DNA of 64,000 nt, taken from contig NZ_KB905400.1 in assembly GCF_000379465.1 (NCBI RefSeq), forward strand, positions 1 to 64,000, written 5' to 3'. The stretch comes from Sciscionella marina DSM 45152 (GTDB taxonomy: Bacteria; Actinomycetota; Actinomycetes; Mycobacteriales; Pseudonocardiaceae). Both the position numbers and the translations under genes were made by a program. Below are positions 37,779 through 46,601 of this stretch, one piece after another. Under the pieces are notes generated by a model. It did no database searches, was not told the DNA's origin, and was given only the letters and a program-made list of their open reading frames with translations. How positions within the stretch are numbered: the first letter of the stretch is position 1; the number at the start of each line of letters is the position of its first letter.

Positions 37779-38254
37779 CAGGTAGCACAGCTGCAAGCCC
37801 TCCTTCTGTATTATCAAACTCCTCAAAGGAACAACATCTGGCGCGGCGCAGTTGAAACTGGGAGCGGAGAACTGGCTTGGGCATGGGTCTCGACGTTTCA
37901 TACGCGGCAGGTGAAGCTATCGTTTCCGAGCTATGCTGCGCCACAGCTTGACCAGCTGTGGCGCCGAAATTATTTTTCAGAGTCGACAGCGTTGAAAGTA
38001 ATGTGCTGACGTAATCGGCCACCGAACTGGAATCAAGATTCCCCATAACAGGTCTTAGATATCCTGAGTCCCGTGCGACCAGCCTTTTGCTGCGTCAAAT
38101 AAACTCAGGAGTAGGGGAACTGGGTGTTCGCCGCGGTGCGGAAAGTGTGTTGGTCGTCCGGGTGTACGCAACCAGATGGGCTGCACCCTCATTTTCGGTC
38201 CCATCCAAGCCGTCTGGTCAGTCCTAGGCTCCGCGGTAGCTGTTTGCGGCTTAG
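37779..38254. other. intergenic region upstream of the SDR operon
   Basis: About 475 bases, lower in GC than the genes. A 91-codon minus-strand frame (37771-38046) lacks a ribosome site and runs into the promoter, so I do not call it. No other structure was seen. Confidence 0.4.
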
Positions 38255-38566
38255 TTAGTCCGATGAAGGAAGCTTCTTCGCATCCTTTTGGACAAGCGGA
38301 GTTCCGCCCACCGACAGTATCCCGTTGCCGCCCTTGATGACTAGGAGCTCGACGCCTGTTGTGTCGTCGGCGTAGCGCTTGCCTAGCAGCACTTCGCCGG
38401 CGAAGCGGGGGTCAACTGGTGATGCGGGTGTGGATCGCTCGGCGGCGTCGACGAGGGGCGCTCCGCCGCACCGGAGATCCAGATCGGCGTTACTCGGTGC
38501 TTGCACGACCATCACGACGGTGTCGCTGACTCCGCTCGCAAGCTTGCTTCCTGTCCGAACTCGCAT
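38255..38566 (-). CDS. conserved small protein of CoA-dependent degradation clusters
   Basis: A 103-residue protein with GGGAG six bases before the ATG at 38566. It has a patterned sequence: LRCGGAPL in the first half, then FAGEVLLGKRYADD, GVELLVIKGGNG and a KKLPSSD end. I recall similar unnamed small proteins beside acyl-CoA synthetase and CaiB genes in actinobacteria; no function is known to me. It is last in the SnoaL-CaiB-CaiB operon, 74 bases after the second CaiB stop. Confidence 0.6.
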   Translation of the reverse strand: MRVRTGSKLASGVSDTVVMVVQAPSNADLDLRCGGAPLVDAAERSTPASPVDPRFAGEVLLGKRYADDTTGVELLVIKGGNGILSVGGTPLVQKDAKKLPSSD

Positions 38567-38640
38567 TGCGTACTCCCGTCTTTTGTCGCATCGCCTTTCC
38601 ATCTAGAGAATGCTTGTCGGCGATGATGGTTGGTGGAACG

Positions 38641-39840
38641 TCATAATGTGACGGCTGCTTGTCGCAACTGTTTGATCTCAGTCCGCGATAAGCCCGATTC
38701 GAGGAGGATCTCTTCCGAATGCTGACCGAAGGTCGGGGCCGCCACCTGAACAGCCGCGGGTTCTTGTGAGAACGTCCACGCGGGACCTACCGAGCGTACG
38801 GTTCCGGCGCTCGGGTGCTCGACGTCTTGGAGGGCGTCGATCGCGGCCACCTGCGGATGGCCGACCAGTGTCGCGTAGTCGGAGAAAGGGACGGCGTCGC
38901 CTCGTACGGAGTGCACCAGGGAAATCACGTCCTGGACGCCGAGGCCCTTCTCCCGAAATGCACGCTCCCAGATGTCCTTGACCTCCGGTGCGTATCTGCC
39001 AATGCTTGTGGCCATGCGGCCGAAGTCCGCGAACCGTGGATCTTCCAGGTACTCCAGCATGTCCAGCTCGATAAGCAGACGATCCCAGTCCTCGCTATCG
39101 CCACGGCGCAGGCCCCAGAACACCCGTCCGTCTGTCGTCTCATAGCCGCGTTCGGGAGCTTTCGTGTAGCCCTCGTTGAAGACTCCGAACCAGTCGTCAG
39201 GATTGCTCATGCAGGTCCAGAGCAGTCCACGGATGTGCAGCAGCGAACCCAACATGCTGACGCACACTCGTTGTCCGGGCCCCCCTCGCGCCCGGTGGAG
39301 GAGAGCTGCCACGACTGCCTGAACGGCGAAGATGCCGGTGTTCATGGCGGCGATGTCCGTTCCGACTCGTACAGGCTCCTCGAAGGTCACGCCCAGTGAG
39401 TTCACATAGTCCGACATCGCCTGGACCACAAGCTCCGATCCGGGAAGATCCGCCATCGGCCCTTCCTCACCGAACGGGCTGATCGAGCAATAGACGATGT
39501 CGGGGTTGGTCGCGGTCATCGCGTCATAGTCCAAATGTCGCGGGAGCCGAGGCGACCAGTCGACGAGCACCACATCGGAGTTTCCCACTAGCCGATCGAG
39601 CACCTTCTGGCCGACGTCCAGGGAACGGTCCAGGGCGAGGCTCCGCTTGTTCCTGTTCAGCGCCATGAAAAGTGCGCTCTCTCCGTTGATATCCGGCCCG
39701 AGGAAGCGCGTCATGTCGCCTTCGAGCGGCTCGACTTTCACAACCGCGGCTCCGGCGTCCCCAAGTCTCATCGCTGTGAAGGGGCCGGTCACGCCCTGCG
39801 TTAGGTCGAGCACTCGGTAGCCGTCCAACGCGCCCGTCAC
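38641..39840 (-). CDS. CaiB/BaiF class III CoA-transferase, subunit lacking the usual Asp
   Basis: CoA-transferase fold of about 399 residues: LDGYRVLDLTQGVTGPFTAM, then GAAVVKVEPLEGD and LNRNKRSLALD. At the position of the nucleophilic Asp the segment reads LPGSELVVQAMSD, so Asp appears replaced by Glu (near 133). The small domain follows (GPGQRVCVSMLGSL). The start is taken as the GTG at 39840, which overlaps the preceding gene's stop as GTGA; GTG 39849 is an alternative. With the adjacent paralog it probably forms a heteromeric enzyme, as for benzylsuccinate CoA-transferase BbsEF. Confidence 0.8.
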   Translation of the reverse strand: MTGALDGYRVLDLTQGVTGPFTAMRLGDAGAAVVKVEPLEGDMTRFLGPDINGESALFMALNRNKRSLALDRSLDVGQKVLDRLVGNSDVVLVDWSPRLPRHLDYDAMTATNPDIVYCSISPFGEEGPMADLPGSELVVQAMSDYVNSLGVTFEEPVRVGTDIAAMNTGIFAVQAVVAALLHRARGGPGQRVCVSMLGSLLHIRGLLWTCMSNPDDWFGVFNEGYTKAPERGYETTDGRVFWGLRRGDSEDWDRLLIELDMLEYLEDPRFADFGRMATSIGRYAPEVKDIWERAFREKGLGVQDVISLVHSVRGDAVPFSDYATLVGHPQVAAIDALQDVEHPSAGTVRSVGPAWTFSQEPAAVQVAAPTFGQHSEEILLESGLSRTEIKQLRQAAVTL

Positions 39841-41054
39841 TGCTGGCACCCATCGTGAACGCCGTTTTCGGAGGCGCCGAGAGCGGCCAGCACCTCGTCG
39901 GTGTGCTCCCCCTTCAGACCGCCGGACCGGTAGCTCCGGGCCGGAGTGCGCCCGAATGTCCACGGAAGCCCCTCCACCAGCACTCGCCCCCAGTGCGGGG
40001 TGTCGAGCTCCTGAACATAGCGGTTGGCGAGAACCTGGCGGTCACTCTGGACATCCTCGAACGACAGAGCCCGTCCCGCGGGGATTGCGCCGCGCCGGAA
40101 CTGGAGGAGCCACCAGGTCAACGGCTTGGCGCCGAAAGCGGGGCGCAGCACGTCCTGGAGCGACTCGAGATGGGCGAGCCGAGCGCGATTAGTGGCGAAC
40201 CGCGGGTCTTCTGCAAGCCCTTTGACTCTCAGCAGCTCGCAGAATCGCGCCCACTGGCCCTCCGATAGTACCGACACGAAGACGTACTTGCCGTCCTGGC
40301 AGCGGAAGGCCTGGTCGGGGGCGTGTGTGCTGCTCGCGCTGCCCCGTGGTGGTGGCTGCACACCTGTGGCGTGATACTCCGCGAGCCTTGTGGACTGGAG
40401 CGCCATGGCCGCCGCGAGCATCGAGATCTGGATCTTCTGCCCGCGACCCGTGTGTTCCCGGGATAGCAGAGCCATCAGGATAGCTTCGGCCATCATGCTG
40501 GCGGTGGTGATGTCGAGGTGCGCCATGTATCTGAGCATCTCGCCGTCGGTGCCGGGCGAACCTGTGACGCTGCACCATCCGCAGAATGCCTGCACGAACG
40601 GATCAGCACCCGCCTCGTCCGCCATACGGCCTGAATTGCCGTAGGCCGAGGCTGAGGCGTAGACCAAACGCGGGTTGAAGGCCGAGAGTTCGTCGTAGCC
40701 GAGCCCGAGGCGCGCAGCCGTTCCGGGGCGCATGTTTTCCATGAACACGTCCGCGGTGCGTATCAGGTCGAGCGCGCGTTGGTACCCCGCTGGATCCTTC
40801 AAGTCCAGTGTGACATGTCGCTTGTTTAGATTGGCCGACACATAGAGAGCGGCCGTGCCGTTGATGTGCGGGTCCACGAAGTGTGCGGGCTCGCCAGCGG
40901 GGTCCTCGACCTTTATGACCTCTGCGCCGAGAACGGCCAGTTGCTTGGACGCCCACGGCGCGACGGCGAACAGCCCTAACTCGATGACGCGAATGCCGTC
41001 CAGCGGTAGTGGACCGCTGCTGTCGGGCGGTGCTGCTTGCTGCCGGGGAGCCAT
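39837..41054 (-). CDS. CaiB/BaiF class III CoA-transferase, Asp-containing subunit
   Basis: A 405-residue class III CoA-transferase that moves CoA between acids. N-terminal motif PLDGIRVIELGLFAVAPWAS, then GAEVIKVEDPAGEP; the catalytic Asp is expected in EAGADPFVQAFCG (near 151); the small domain includes GRGQKIQISML. The ATG at 41054 lies one base after the SnoaL stop, and the long upstream frame is rejected. Its neighbour downstream is a paralog lacking this Asp. Confidence 0.85.
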   Translation of the reverse strand: MAPRQQAAPPDSSGPLPLDGIRVIELGLFAVAPWASKQLAVLGAEVIKVEDPAGEPAHFVDPHINGTAALYVSANLNKRHVTLDLKDPAGYQRALDLIRTADVFMENMRPGTAARLGLGYDELSAFNPRLVYASASAYGNSGRMADEAGADPFVQAFCGWCSVTGSPGTDGEMLRYMAHLDITTASMMAEAILMALLSREHTGRGQKIQISMLAAAMALQSTRLAEYHATGVQPPPRGSASSTHAPDQAFRCQDGKYVFVSVLSEGQWARFCELLRVKGLAEDPRFATNRARLAHLESLQDVLRPAFGAKPLTWWLLQFRRGAIPAGRALSFEDVQSDRQVLANRYVQELDTPHWGRVLVEGLPWTFGRTPARSYRSGGLKGEHTDEVLAALGASENGVHDGCQQ

Positions 41055-41055
41055 A

Positions 41056-41505
41056 TCAACGCCATCCTCGAAACGGCTGCGCCTGGACCGGCGCCGGTAT
41101 GTAGTGGATGTCGATGTGGCGGGACTTGAGTAGCCACTTGCCTTCGTACGGTTCCAAGGTGTCGTCGTAGCGTCCCGCCATCGTACGCACGATTCCAGTG
41201 AAGTCGAGTGAATCCGCATCGAAGTGACAGGTGGAAGTCGCGACGCCGTCGACGATCTCGATATAGGGTTCATAGATCTTGTGACGGGTGTAGCGGAAAT
41301 GGCCTTCCCTCTTGCCCAGGTACTTGTGGTACCAATCCACGATCGCTTGGCGTCCAACCCATCGCTCGCGCTGGAAGGAGTTGGTGAACACGGCGTCGGG
41401 GTGGAACAAATGGCTGACGTCCGGGGTCTTGCCCGCCTGCATCGCTTGATCGACCACGTGGCAGTAGCCGCTCACGATCTGTCGCACCTGTTCGTAGTCG
41501 TCCAT
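41056..41505 (-). CDS. SnoaL/NTF2-like protein, possible dehydratase
   Basis: A 149-residue alpha+beta barrel protein of the SnoaL-like group. A Tyr/Asp pair in IVSGYCHVVDQ, a His in YTRHKIYEP and an Asp in CHFDADSLDF fall roughly where the bile-acid 7-alpha-dehydratase BaiE has its Tyr, Asp, His and Asp. This is a visual comparison only. AAAGGGAA precedes the ATG at 41505. It leads the operon with two CaiB/BaiF genes, consistent with dehydration of a CoA thioester. Confidence 0.78.
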   Translation of the reverse strand: MDDYEQVRQIVSGYCHVVDQAMQAGKTPDVSHLFHPDAVFTNSFQRERWVGRQAIVDWYHKYLGKREGHFRYTRHKIYEPYIEIVDGVATSTCHFDADSLDFTGIVRTMAGRYDDTLEPYEGKWLLKSRHIDIHYIPAPVQAQPFRGWR

Positions 41506-41557
41506 AAGTGTTCCCTTTCCAGAGTCGACGGGGTTTAGACGGCTGCTTCCTGCTGGA

Positions 41558-41710
41558 CTATCGCCCAATTGGCGGCGCCCACCTTGAGCCGCCTGAAGCT
41601 TGCCAACCTCTATTCGCTGATGTCGATACGCACAACGTCGCCTCGGTAGGAGTTTTCATAGTGGGCAGTTGGCTGCCGCACTCACCGTAGGTTCGCGCCA
41701 TCTCACCCAT
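41558..41710 (-). CDS. possible 50-residue leader peptide
   Basis: The first frame on the transcript from the promoter at 41763-41791. The ATG at 41710 has a purine-rich ribosome site (GGGAAGGAAGG) just upstream. The product starts MGEMARTYGECGSQLP and matches nothing I know. It could be a leader, a new small protein, or chance. Confidence 0.35.
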   Translation of the reverse strand: MGEMARTYGECGSQLPTMKTPTEATLCVSTSANRGWQASGGSRWAPPIGR

Positions 41711-41762
41711 GCCTTCCTTCCCTCGATTCGATGGAACAAGGGGGTACCTGTGACAAGAAATT

Positions 41763-41791
41763 AATCTATCGATCGCTTGTTTGTTAGTCAA
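41763..41791 (-). promoter_or_regulatory. promoter and operator site 4 for the SnoaL-CaiB operon
   Basis: On the minus strand TTGACT (41791-41786) and TAGATT (41768-41763) are 17 bases apart, a good sigma-A-type promoter. The spacer contains ACAAGCGATCGATAGA (41780-41765), 13 of 16 identical to the best island operator. A bound repressor would sit between -35 and -10. Confidence 0.65.
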
Positions 41792-41940
41792 GGGAGGCTG
41801 GGCCCAGCATGGCCGGGTGTCTCCTCGTCCAACGCCGTCTCGGGCGCGTTCTTCATAGACAGCTTCAACTGCCCGTCAGGCCTGGTCAAAGGCAAACCCT
41901 GCTCGCGAGCTGAGCCGCCATCGCCGCCGCAGCGGACTGC
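41788..41940 (-). pseudogene. IS256-family transposase N-terminal fragment
   Basis: One minus-strand frame reads AREQGLPLTRPDGQLKLSMK then NAPETALDEETPGHAG, close to the conserved N-terminal region of IS256 transposases (pattern L-x-LTGPDGLLK ... ETAL-x-EEMT-x-HLG). It ends at a TGA that overlaps the -35 of the SnoaL-CaiB promoter. Everything else of the transposase is absent. Confidence 0.5.
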
Positions 41941-42598
41941 TCCGGCGAGAATCGCCGGCCCCGCTCCTTCTTCTTCGATGCGCTCGCAGCATCAGCTGTC
42001 GTCACTATCCGTGCTCATTCCAGCGGACTTCACGCCCGGTGCGTCGGGTCAGAACCGCCGATCGTGAAACAGTCCCAATTGGGGTGGTCGAAGGTCGGCA
42101 ATCTGCATTAGGAGATGTTTTGGTGATGACGACGCGCGGTCGGCTTCGGCGTTGTGATCGAGGTGCTGGTGCGCCAGTAGGGGCGCGGTCTTTCATATTC
42201 ACTGGGCAGGCGACAGGTGCCCCGGCATCTCGTGTTCGGTGATCTCGAGGACGGGATGCACCAGAGCCTTGAGGGAGGGGGTTGCCGCTCGAAGATATGG
42301 TGATCTTGGAGCCCAACGCGGAGGGCGGATTACCTCGCTGTCGTTAATCGATTGGAACAGACGAGCGCACCGCCGGGCATTGAGGCGGGACTGAGTTTCA
42401 CACGGGACGCGTGCCTCGACGGCTGCGGCTAGCCATCTTGACCGGGTACTCATCCAGCGGCTGATCTAACTACTTGCTCCTGAAAAGTAGACAGGGATTG
42501 GGTTGGTGACCTGGGGTGATGTCGGTGCGTCTCTACTGGTGGATGGTCGAGTGGCGGGATCATGATCGAGAATCCTGGTGGTTGGGAACCGAGGCCAG
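41941..42598. other. intergenic debris
   Basis: About 650 bases with no frame I can support. It lies between two transposase fragments, so it is probably remains of mobile elements. Confidence 0.4.
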
Positions 42599-42880
42599 AT
42601 GCTGCGCACCATCGCTGACGAGCCGACGTCCTGGGACTCCGTGCTGCCGGAGGAGTTGCTCACGCTGCCGCATGAACCACCGCGCTATGTGCGGGCCAGC
42701 AAGGGGTCGATCGTGGACGCGGTCGAGCCGCGGATCCGGGCGCTGTTGGCGGCGTTCCCGGACATGCCGACCAGCGTGATCATGGAACGGGGTGGCTGGG
42801 ACCGGGGTAAGACCGTGTTCTTCGAACGCGTGCAGCAGTTGCGGCTGGTGTATCGGCCATCGGTCAGGAAGGGTGTTGAG
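42599..42880 (+). pseudogene. chimeric transposase remnant, IS21-like
   Basis: Residues from HEPPRYVRASKGSIVDAVEP, then FPDMPTSVI and GWDRGKTVFFERVQQLRLVY match actinobacterial IS21 transposases. The preceding ~25 residues (SWDSVLPEELLTLPH) instead recall the start of a different transposase family with LWD-x-VLP-x-E. The downstream part loses similarity. It appears to be a fused fragment of two elements with no active domain. Confidence 0.5.
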
Positions 42881-42988
42881 ATCTTTCGTCACACATTGAC
42901 CTTGAACACTCTCATCCCACACCTCCACCTGCGGCACGCCTCACACGGTCTTCACGGAATCATTAATCTAGCTGAATAGGAGACTGAT

Positions 42989-43894
42989 TTGCTTGCAGTA
43001 CAGTTTGACAAACCGGGATCTACCGACGCGCTGCTGCTGAACGAAGTCCCTGAGCCACGCCCAGGTCCGGGAGAAGTTGTCATCGAGTTCGAAGCGTCGA
43101 CGATCAATCCGGCTGACTTGAAAATTCGGAGTGGATTCATTGCTCCTCGTGCCGGCTCTGCGCCGTTCACACTGGGATACGATGTCGTCGGAGTCGTCGT
43201 GAGAAACGGTCCGGGCGCACAACGTTACCGCATTGGTACCCGGGTCTTCGGCATGTCGGCGTTGGCGCTGACCGGGCGAGGGACCTGGTCGGATCTTGTG
43301 TGCCTCCCCGAAAACTCGATCGCGCGGGCGCCGGAAGACGTCGCCCCGGCAGTCGTGGCCCAACTGCCCTTGGCGGGACTGACCGCATATCAGGCAGTCC
43401 AGGTTCTCGATCTGTCCCCCCGAACAGGCGTTCTCGTGACGGGTGCGGCGGGGGCGATCGGCCGACTGGCGGTCCAGTTCCTTCGCCAACAGGGCATGAG
43501 TGTCCATGCGCTTGTCCGAAATGACGCGCAGGTCGCGGCGCTGCCTGCCGGGCAGGTGGTTCAAGTGCACATCGGGATAGCGCCGGATCTCGCTGTCGAC
43601 GGTGTGCTCGACACGGTCGGTGCCGATTTCTCGAAAGTATTGCGCCCAGGAGGCTACTATGTTGGCTTGGTCCCAGGGTGCTTGCCGTCCAGGACGGCTC
43701 CTTCCATGTCGGGTAAGAAGTCCAAGGTGATCGTCACTCGCGAATCAGGCGAGATGCTAGACGAGCTGGCCCGGATGGTCGAGCGTGCGGAACTGGCGCT
43801 TCCTGAGCCGAAGGTCTTCTCCTTCAAAGAGATCCACCGAGCGCACGAAGAGTACGAGAAGAAATCCGGTCAACGTATCGCGATCGTGCGCTGA
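42989..43894 (+). CDS. quinone-oxidoreductase-like MDR reductase
   Basis: A 301-residue member of the medium-chain dehydrogenase/reductase family without the zinc ligands. Visible are the GroES-like start (EVPEPRPGPGEVVIEFEAST, then NPADLKIRSG) and the nucleotide-binding motif VLVTGAAGAIGRLAVQFLRQ near 147. It likely reduces an activated double bond with NADPH. A TTG at 42989 is chosen since AGGAG lies six bases upstream. It converges on the LuxR-type regulator. Confidence 0.83.
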   Translation: MLAVQFDKPGSTDALLLNEVPEPRPGPGEVVIEFEASTINPADLKIRSGFIAPRAGSAPFTLGYDVVGVVVRNGPGAQRYRIGTRVFGMSALALTGRGTWSDLVCLPENSIARAPEDVAPAVVAQLPLAGLTAYQAVQVLDLSPRTGVLVTGAAGAIGRLAVQFLRQQGMSVHALVRNDAQVAALPAGQVVQVHIGIAPDLAVDGVLDTVGADFSKVLRPGGYYVGLVPGCLPSRTAPSMSGKKSKVIVTRESGEMLDELARMVERAELALPEPKVFSFKEIHRAHEEYEKKSGQRIAIVR

Positions 43895-43912
43895 ACGGAG
43901 CTCTCCGCAACG

Positions 43913-46309
43913 TCACTGCCGACCGCCGAGGGCCGGGGCACGCTCGTTGGCGAACCAGGCCGCGAGTTGACTCCGAGAACGGAAGCCAGTCTTGACCAGC
44001 GCTCGCTCTACATGACCTTCGACGGTGCGCCGAGAGATCACTAGCGACTGGGCGATCTCCTTGTTGGTCATTCCGTTGACGATCAGCTGGATGACTTCGC
44101 GCTCACGGCGGGTTAACAAGCCTTCGGGTGCCGAGGGACTCTCAGCGTTGCCAGTCGCAGCGTCGACGGTGAGCACATAGGCGATGGCCCGTTCGCGGTC
44201 GAGTGACTCTCCGGAAGCCAGGTCCTTGTCGAAATTTGGGCCACCCCGTGCCTTCCGAGCGATTCGCTCGTAGCGTTCACGCGTTTCCGTCAAAGTCACA
44301 TCGCCGAAGAGCGGCGAGCTGCCTAACTCGCCGCAGAGGCCGTGTCCGATGCCCAAGAAGAGCGCGACGCGCCGGTGGTCGCCCGTCTCCGCGGCGAGCC
44401 ATGCCAAAAGCTCTACACAAGCCGCCGTGCCGAGCCAGTCGCGCAGGGATCGCTTGAGCTCGATCGCTTCGCGCAAGATCTGCGCCGCGTCGTCGAAATC
44501 ACCCGTCGACCATGCGATGAGACCTCGAGTCCACAGCGCCCAGGAGGTAGCGAATCGTTCGTCTCGTCGGCGGCCGAGCGCAATCGCGGTTGTCGCGTGG
44601 TCGAGCGCCTTATCGGTTTCGCCGAGGACACAGTGGACGAAGGCGAGTTGGGCACTACACAGAACGGTGAGGACATCGTCGTGTCCCACCTTCTCGTGGC
44701 CCTGCACCGCTGTAACCAGGAGATCTCGGGCAGCCTCGAGGTCACCCCGGATCTGTTCAGCGGTCCCCTGGAACTGCAGTGCTCGCGCACGGCCGTGGTC
44801 GTCTCCGATGCGCTCGGTCACGTCGAGGCACTCGCGGAGATGATTGTCCGCGACTTCGGCGTCTCCCTGTACCGCCGCGTACCACCCGACGGCCCAGAGC
44901 GCCTTCGCTCGGTCCTGACTCGGTTCCGGGTTCAGGTCGAGCGCGCGGCCAAGCCAGTGGCGGCCGTCGCGCAGATGCCCGCTTGCGTTCCAGAAGAACC
45001 ACAAGGAGCAAGCCATGCGCAAGCCGGTGGCGTACTCGTCCTCCGATGTGAAGCAGAAATCGAGCGACGATCGGATGTTAGGCAAGTCCTCCTGGAGACG
45101 TTTGTTCCACACGACCTGTTGTTGGCCGCTGGTGTGCTTCTCGCCGAGGAGTACGACGCGGAGGTAGTGGTCGCGATGGCGTTGCTGCCACAGGTCGACG
45201 TCGTCGTGCTCGGCCAGTTTCGCCGCACCGAAGTGCTTGATGCTCTCGAGGAGCCGGTACCTCCTGTCCACTCCGCTGATCTGCACGGTGACAATGGACT
45301 TTTCAATCAACCTGGGAAAGTGTTCCAGTACGTCGAGGTCGTCCGCGGCGCTTTCGCTGATGCCCTGCACGTCACCGATGTCGAAACTGCCAGTGAACAC
45401 CGACAAGCGTTCCCAGAGCGTGCGTTGCCCTGCGGTGCAGAGATCGTAACTCCACTCAAGGGTGCTTTGTAGGCTCTGGTGGCGATGGGGCCCCGCCCGG
45501 TTCCCTCTTGTGAGCATGTCGAAGACGGATTCGTGCCGGGCGAGGATCTGCGTGACCGGGACACTCCGCACCTGGAACGCGGCCAACTCGATGGCGAGTG
45601 GTATTCCGTCGAGTAGTTCACAGAGGTTGGCGACCGCGTCACGGGTCGGCTTGTCCATGACGAACTCGGGCTGGACCGCGGCGGCCCGCGCGGCGAACAA
45701 GTCTATGGCCTCGGAGCCTCGTCCCTCTCCTTCAGTCGTGCTTTGACTTTCCGCGGGGACCAGGGACAGGGGCGCGACGTCGAAAATGGTCTCCCCGAGC
45801 ACGCCCAGCGGCTCCCTGCTGGTGGCGAGGATTCGCAGCTTCGGAGCGGAACACAGCAACTTGTGTGCCACGGTGCTGCACGCCTGAAGAACATGCTCGC
45901 AGTTGTCCAGCACAATGAGGGCATGGCGACGGGCGAGGCTCTCGTACAACGCGCTGTCGATCGGGCCCGTACCTACGCCGAGCGCGTCCGCTATGGCACC
46001 CGGTACCAGATCCTCTTCCTTGAGGGCGGCAAGGTCAATGAACCAGATGCCGTCGGGGTACATCCTTCGCAACTCCGCGGCCACCCGGCACGCCAGCCTG
46101 GTCTTCCCGACACCGCCAACACCGCTGAGGGTGACCAGCCGGGAGTCCGACAGGTGTTTCCGGATGGCATACACCTCGGTCCGGCGGCCGACGAAGCTCG
46201 TCAGCTCGGCAGGGAGGCGGTGGAGATCGGCGCCCGACTGTGCGGTTTCAACCATTGGACCTCCCGGCGGCATGTCGGGTCGGCTAGAGAGTGATGTGGC
46301 GGCGACCAT
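43913..46309 (-). CDS. LuxR-family regulator with NB-ARC/AAA ATPase domain
   Basis: A 798-residue signal-integrating regulator. The ATPase part has Walker A GVGGVGKTRLA near 65, Walker B HALIVLDNCEH and the sensor segment ILATSREPLGVLGE. A long helical-repeat (TPR-like) region follows, and the C-terminal LuxR helix-turn-helix reads LTRREREVIQLI then GMTNKEIAQSLVISRRTVEG. The ATG at 46309 has AAAGGA nine bases upstream. It could respond to a pathway inducer and act on the adjacent MDR or thioesterase/crotonase genes, but no target is evident. Confidence 0.85.
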   Translation of the reverse strand: MVAATSLSSRPDMPPGGPMVETAQSGADLHRLPAELTSFVGRRTEVYAIRKHLSDSRLVTLSGVGGVGKTRLACRVAAELRRMYPDGIWFIDLAALKEEDLVPGAIADALGVGTGPIDSALYESLARRHALIVLDNCEHVLQACSTVAHKLLCSAPKLRILATSREPLGVLGETIFDVAPLSLVPAESQSTTEGEGRGSEAIDLFAARAAAVQPEFVMDKPTRDAVANLCELLDGIPLAIELAAFQVRSVPVTQILARHESVFDMLTRGNRAGPHRHQSLQSTLEWSYDLCTAGQRTLWERLSVFTGSFDIGDVQGISESAADDLDVLEHFPRLIEKSIVTVQISGVDRRYRLLESIKHFGAAKLAEHDDVDLWQQRHRDHYLRVVLLGEKHTSGQQQVVWNKRLQEDLPNIRSSLDFCFTSEDEYATGLRMACSLWFFWNASGHLRDGRHWLGRALDLNPEPSQDRAKALWAVGWYAAVQGDAEVADNHLRECLDVTERIGDDHGRARALQFQGTAEQIRGDLEAARDLLVTAVQGHEKVGHDDVLTVLCSAQLAFVHCVLGETDKALDHATTAIALGRRRDERFATSWALWTRGLIAWSTGDFDDAAQILREAIELKRSLRDWLGTAACVELLAWLAAETGDHRRVALFLGIGHGLCGELGSSPLFGDVTLTETRERYERIARKARGGPNFDKDLASGESLDRERAIAYVLTVDAATGNAESPSAPEGLLTRREREVIQLIVNGMTNKEIAQSLVISRRTVEGHVERALVKTGFRSRSQLAAWFANERAPALGGRQ

Positions 46310-46601
46310 GACGGTGCGTCCTTTCCCGCATCTCCGTCCTCCGTGCGTCCCTGCACCCTCAGGATGTGGAAGGTCTCGGCTCGGCCCAGTCGCTGCTCCC
46401 ACGGCGAAGCCGCACCGAGGAGGGTATTCGGTGAATTCGTCGGCCTCTTCGGACGGGTACAGCCTCCGGGCGCGATACGGGACTCTTTGTCTTTAAGTGG
46501 CTGACCTGGGACTGCAGGTCCTGGAATGTGGTCGATATCATACGCGAGACCGATTGCGCTGACAAAATGACGGTGTGCGCGCGAATTCGTCGGATTCGCT
46601 G
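46310..46601. other. intergenic region
   Basis: About 290 bases between the crotonase stop and the regulator start, both leftward. It should contain the regulator promoter; no operator of the island type was found here. Confidence 0.4.

Noticed and set aside
37771-38046. 91-codon minus-strand frame upstream of the mycofactocin-type SDR
   Set aside because: No ribosome site, runs into the SDR promoter/operator, and composition is not protein-like.
41055-41357. 100-residue N-terminal extension of the first CaiB protein
   Set aside because: It is out-of-frame sequence of the SnoaL gene, Ser/Arg rich, and the CaiB family begins near the ATG at 41054.
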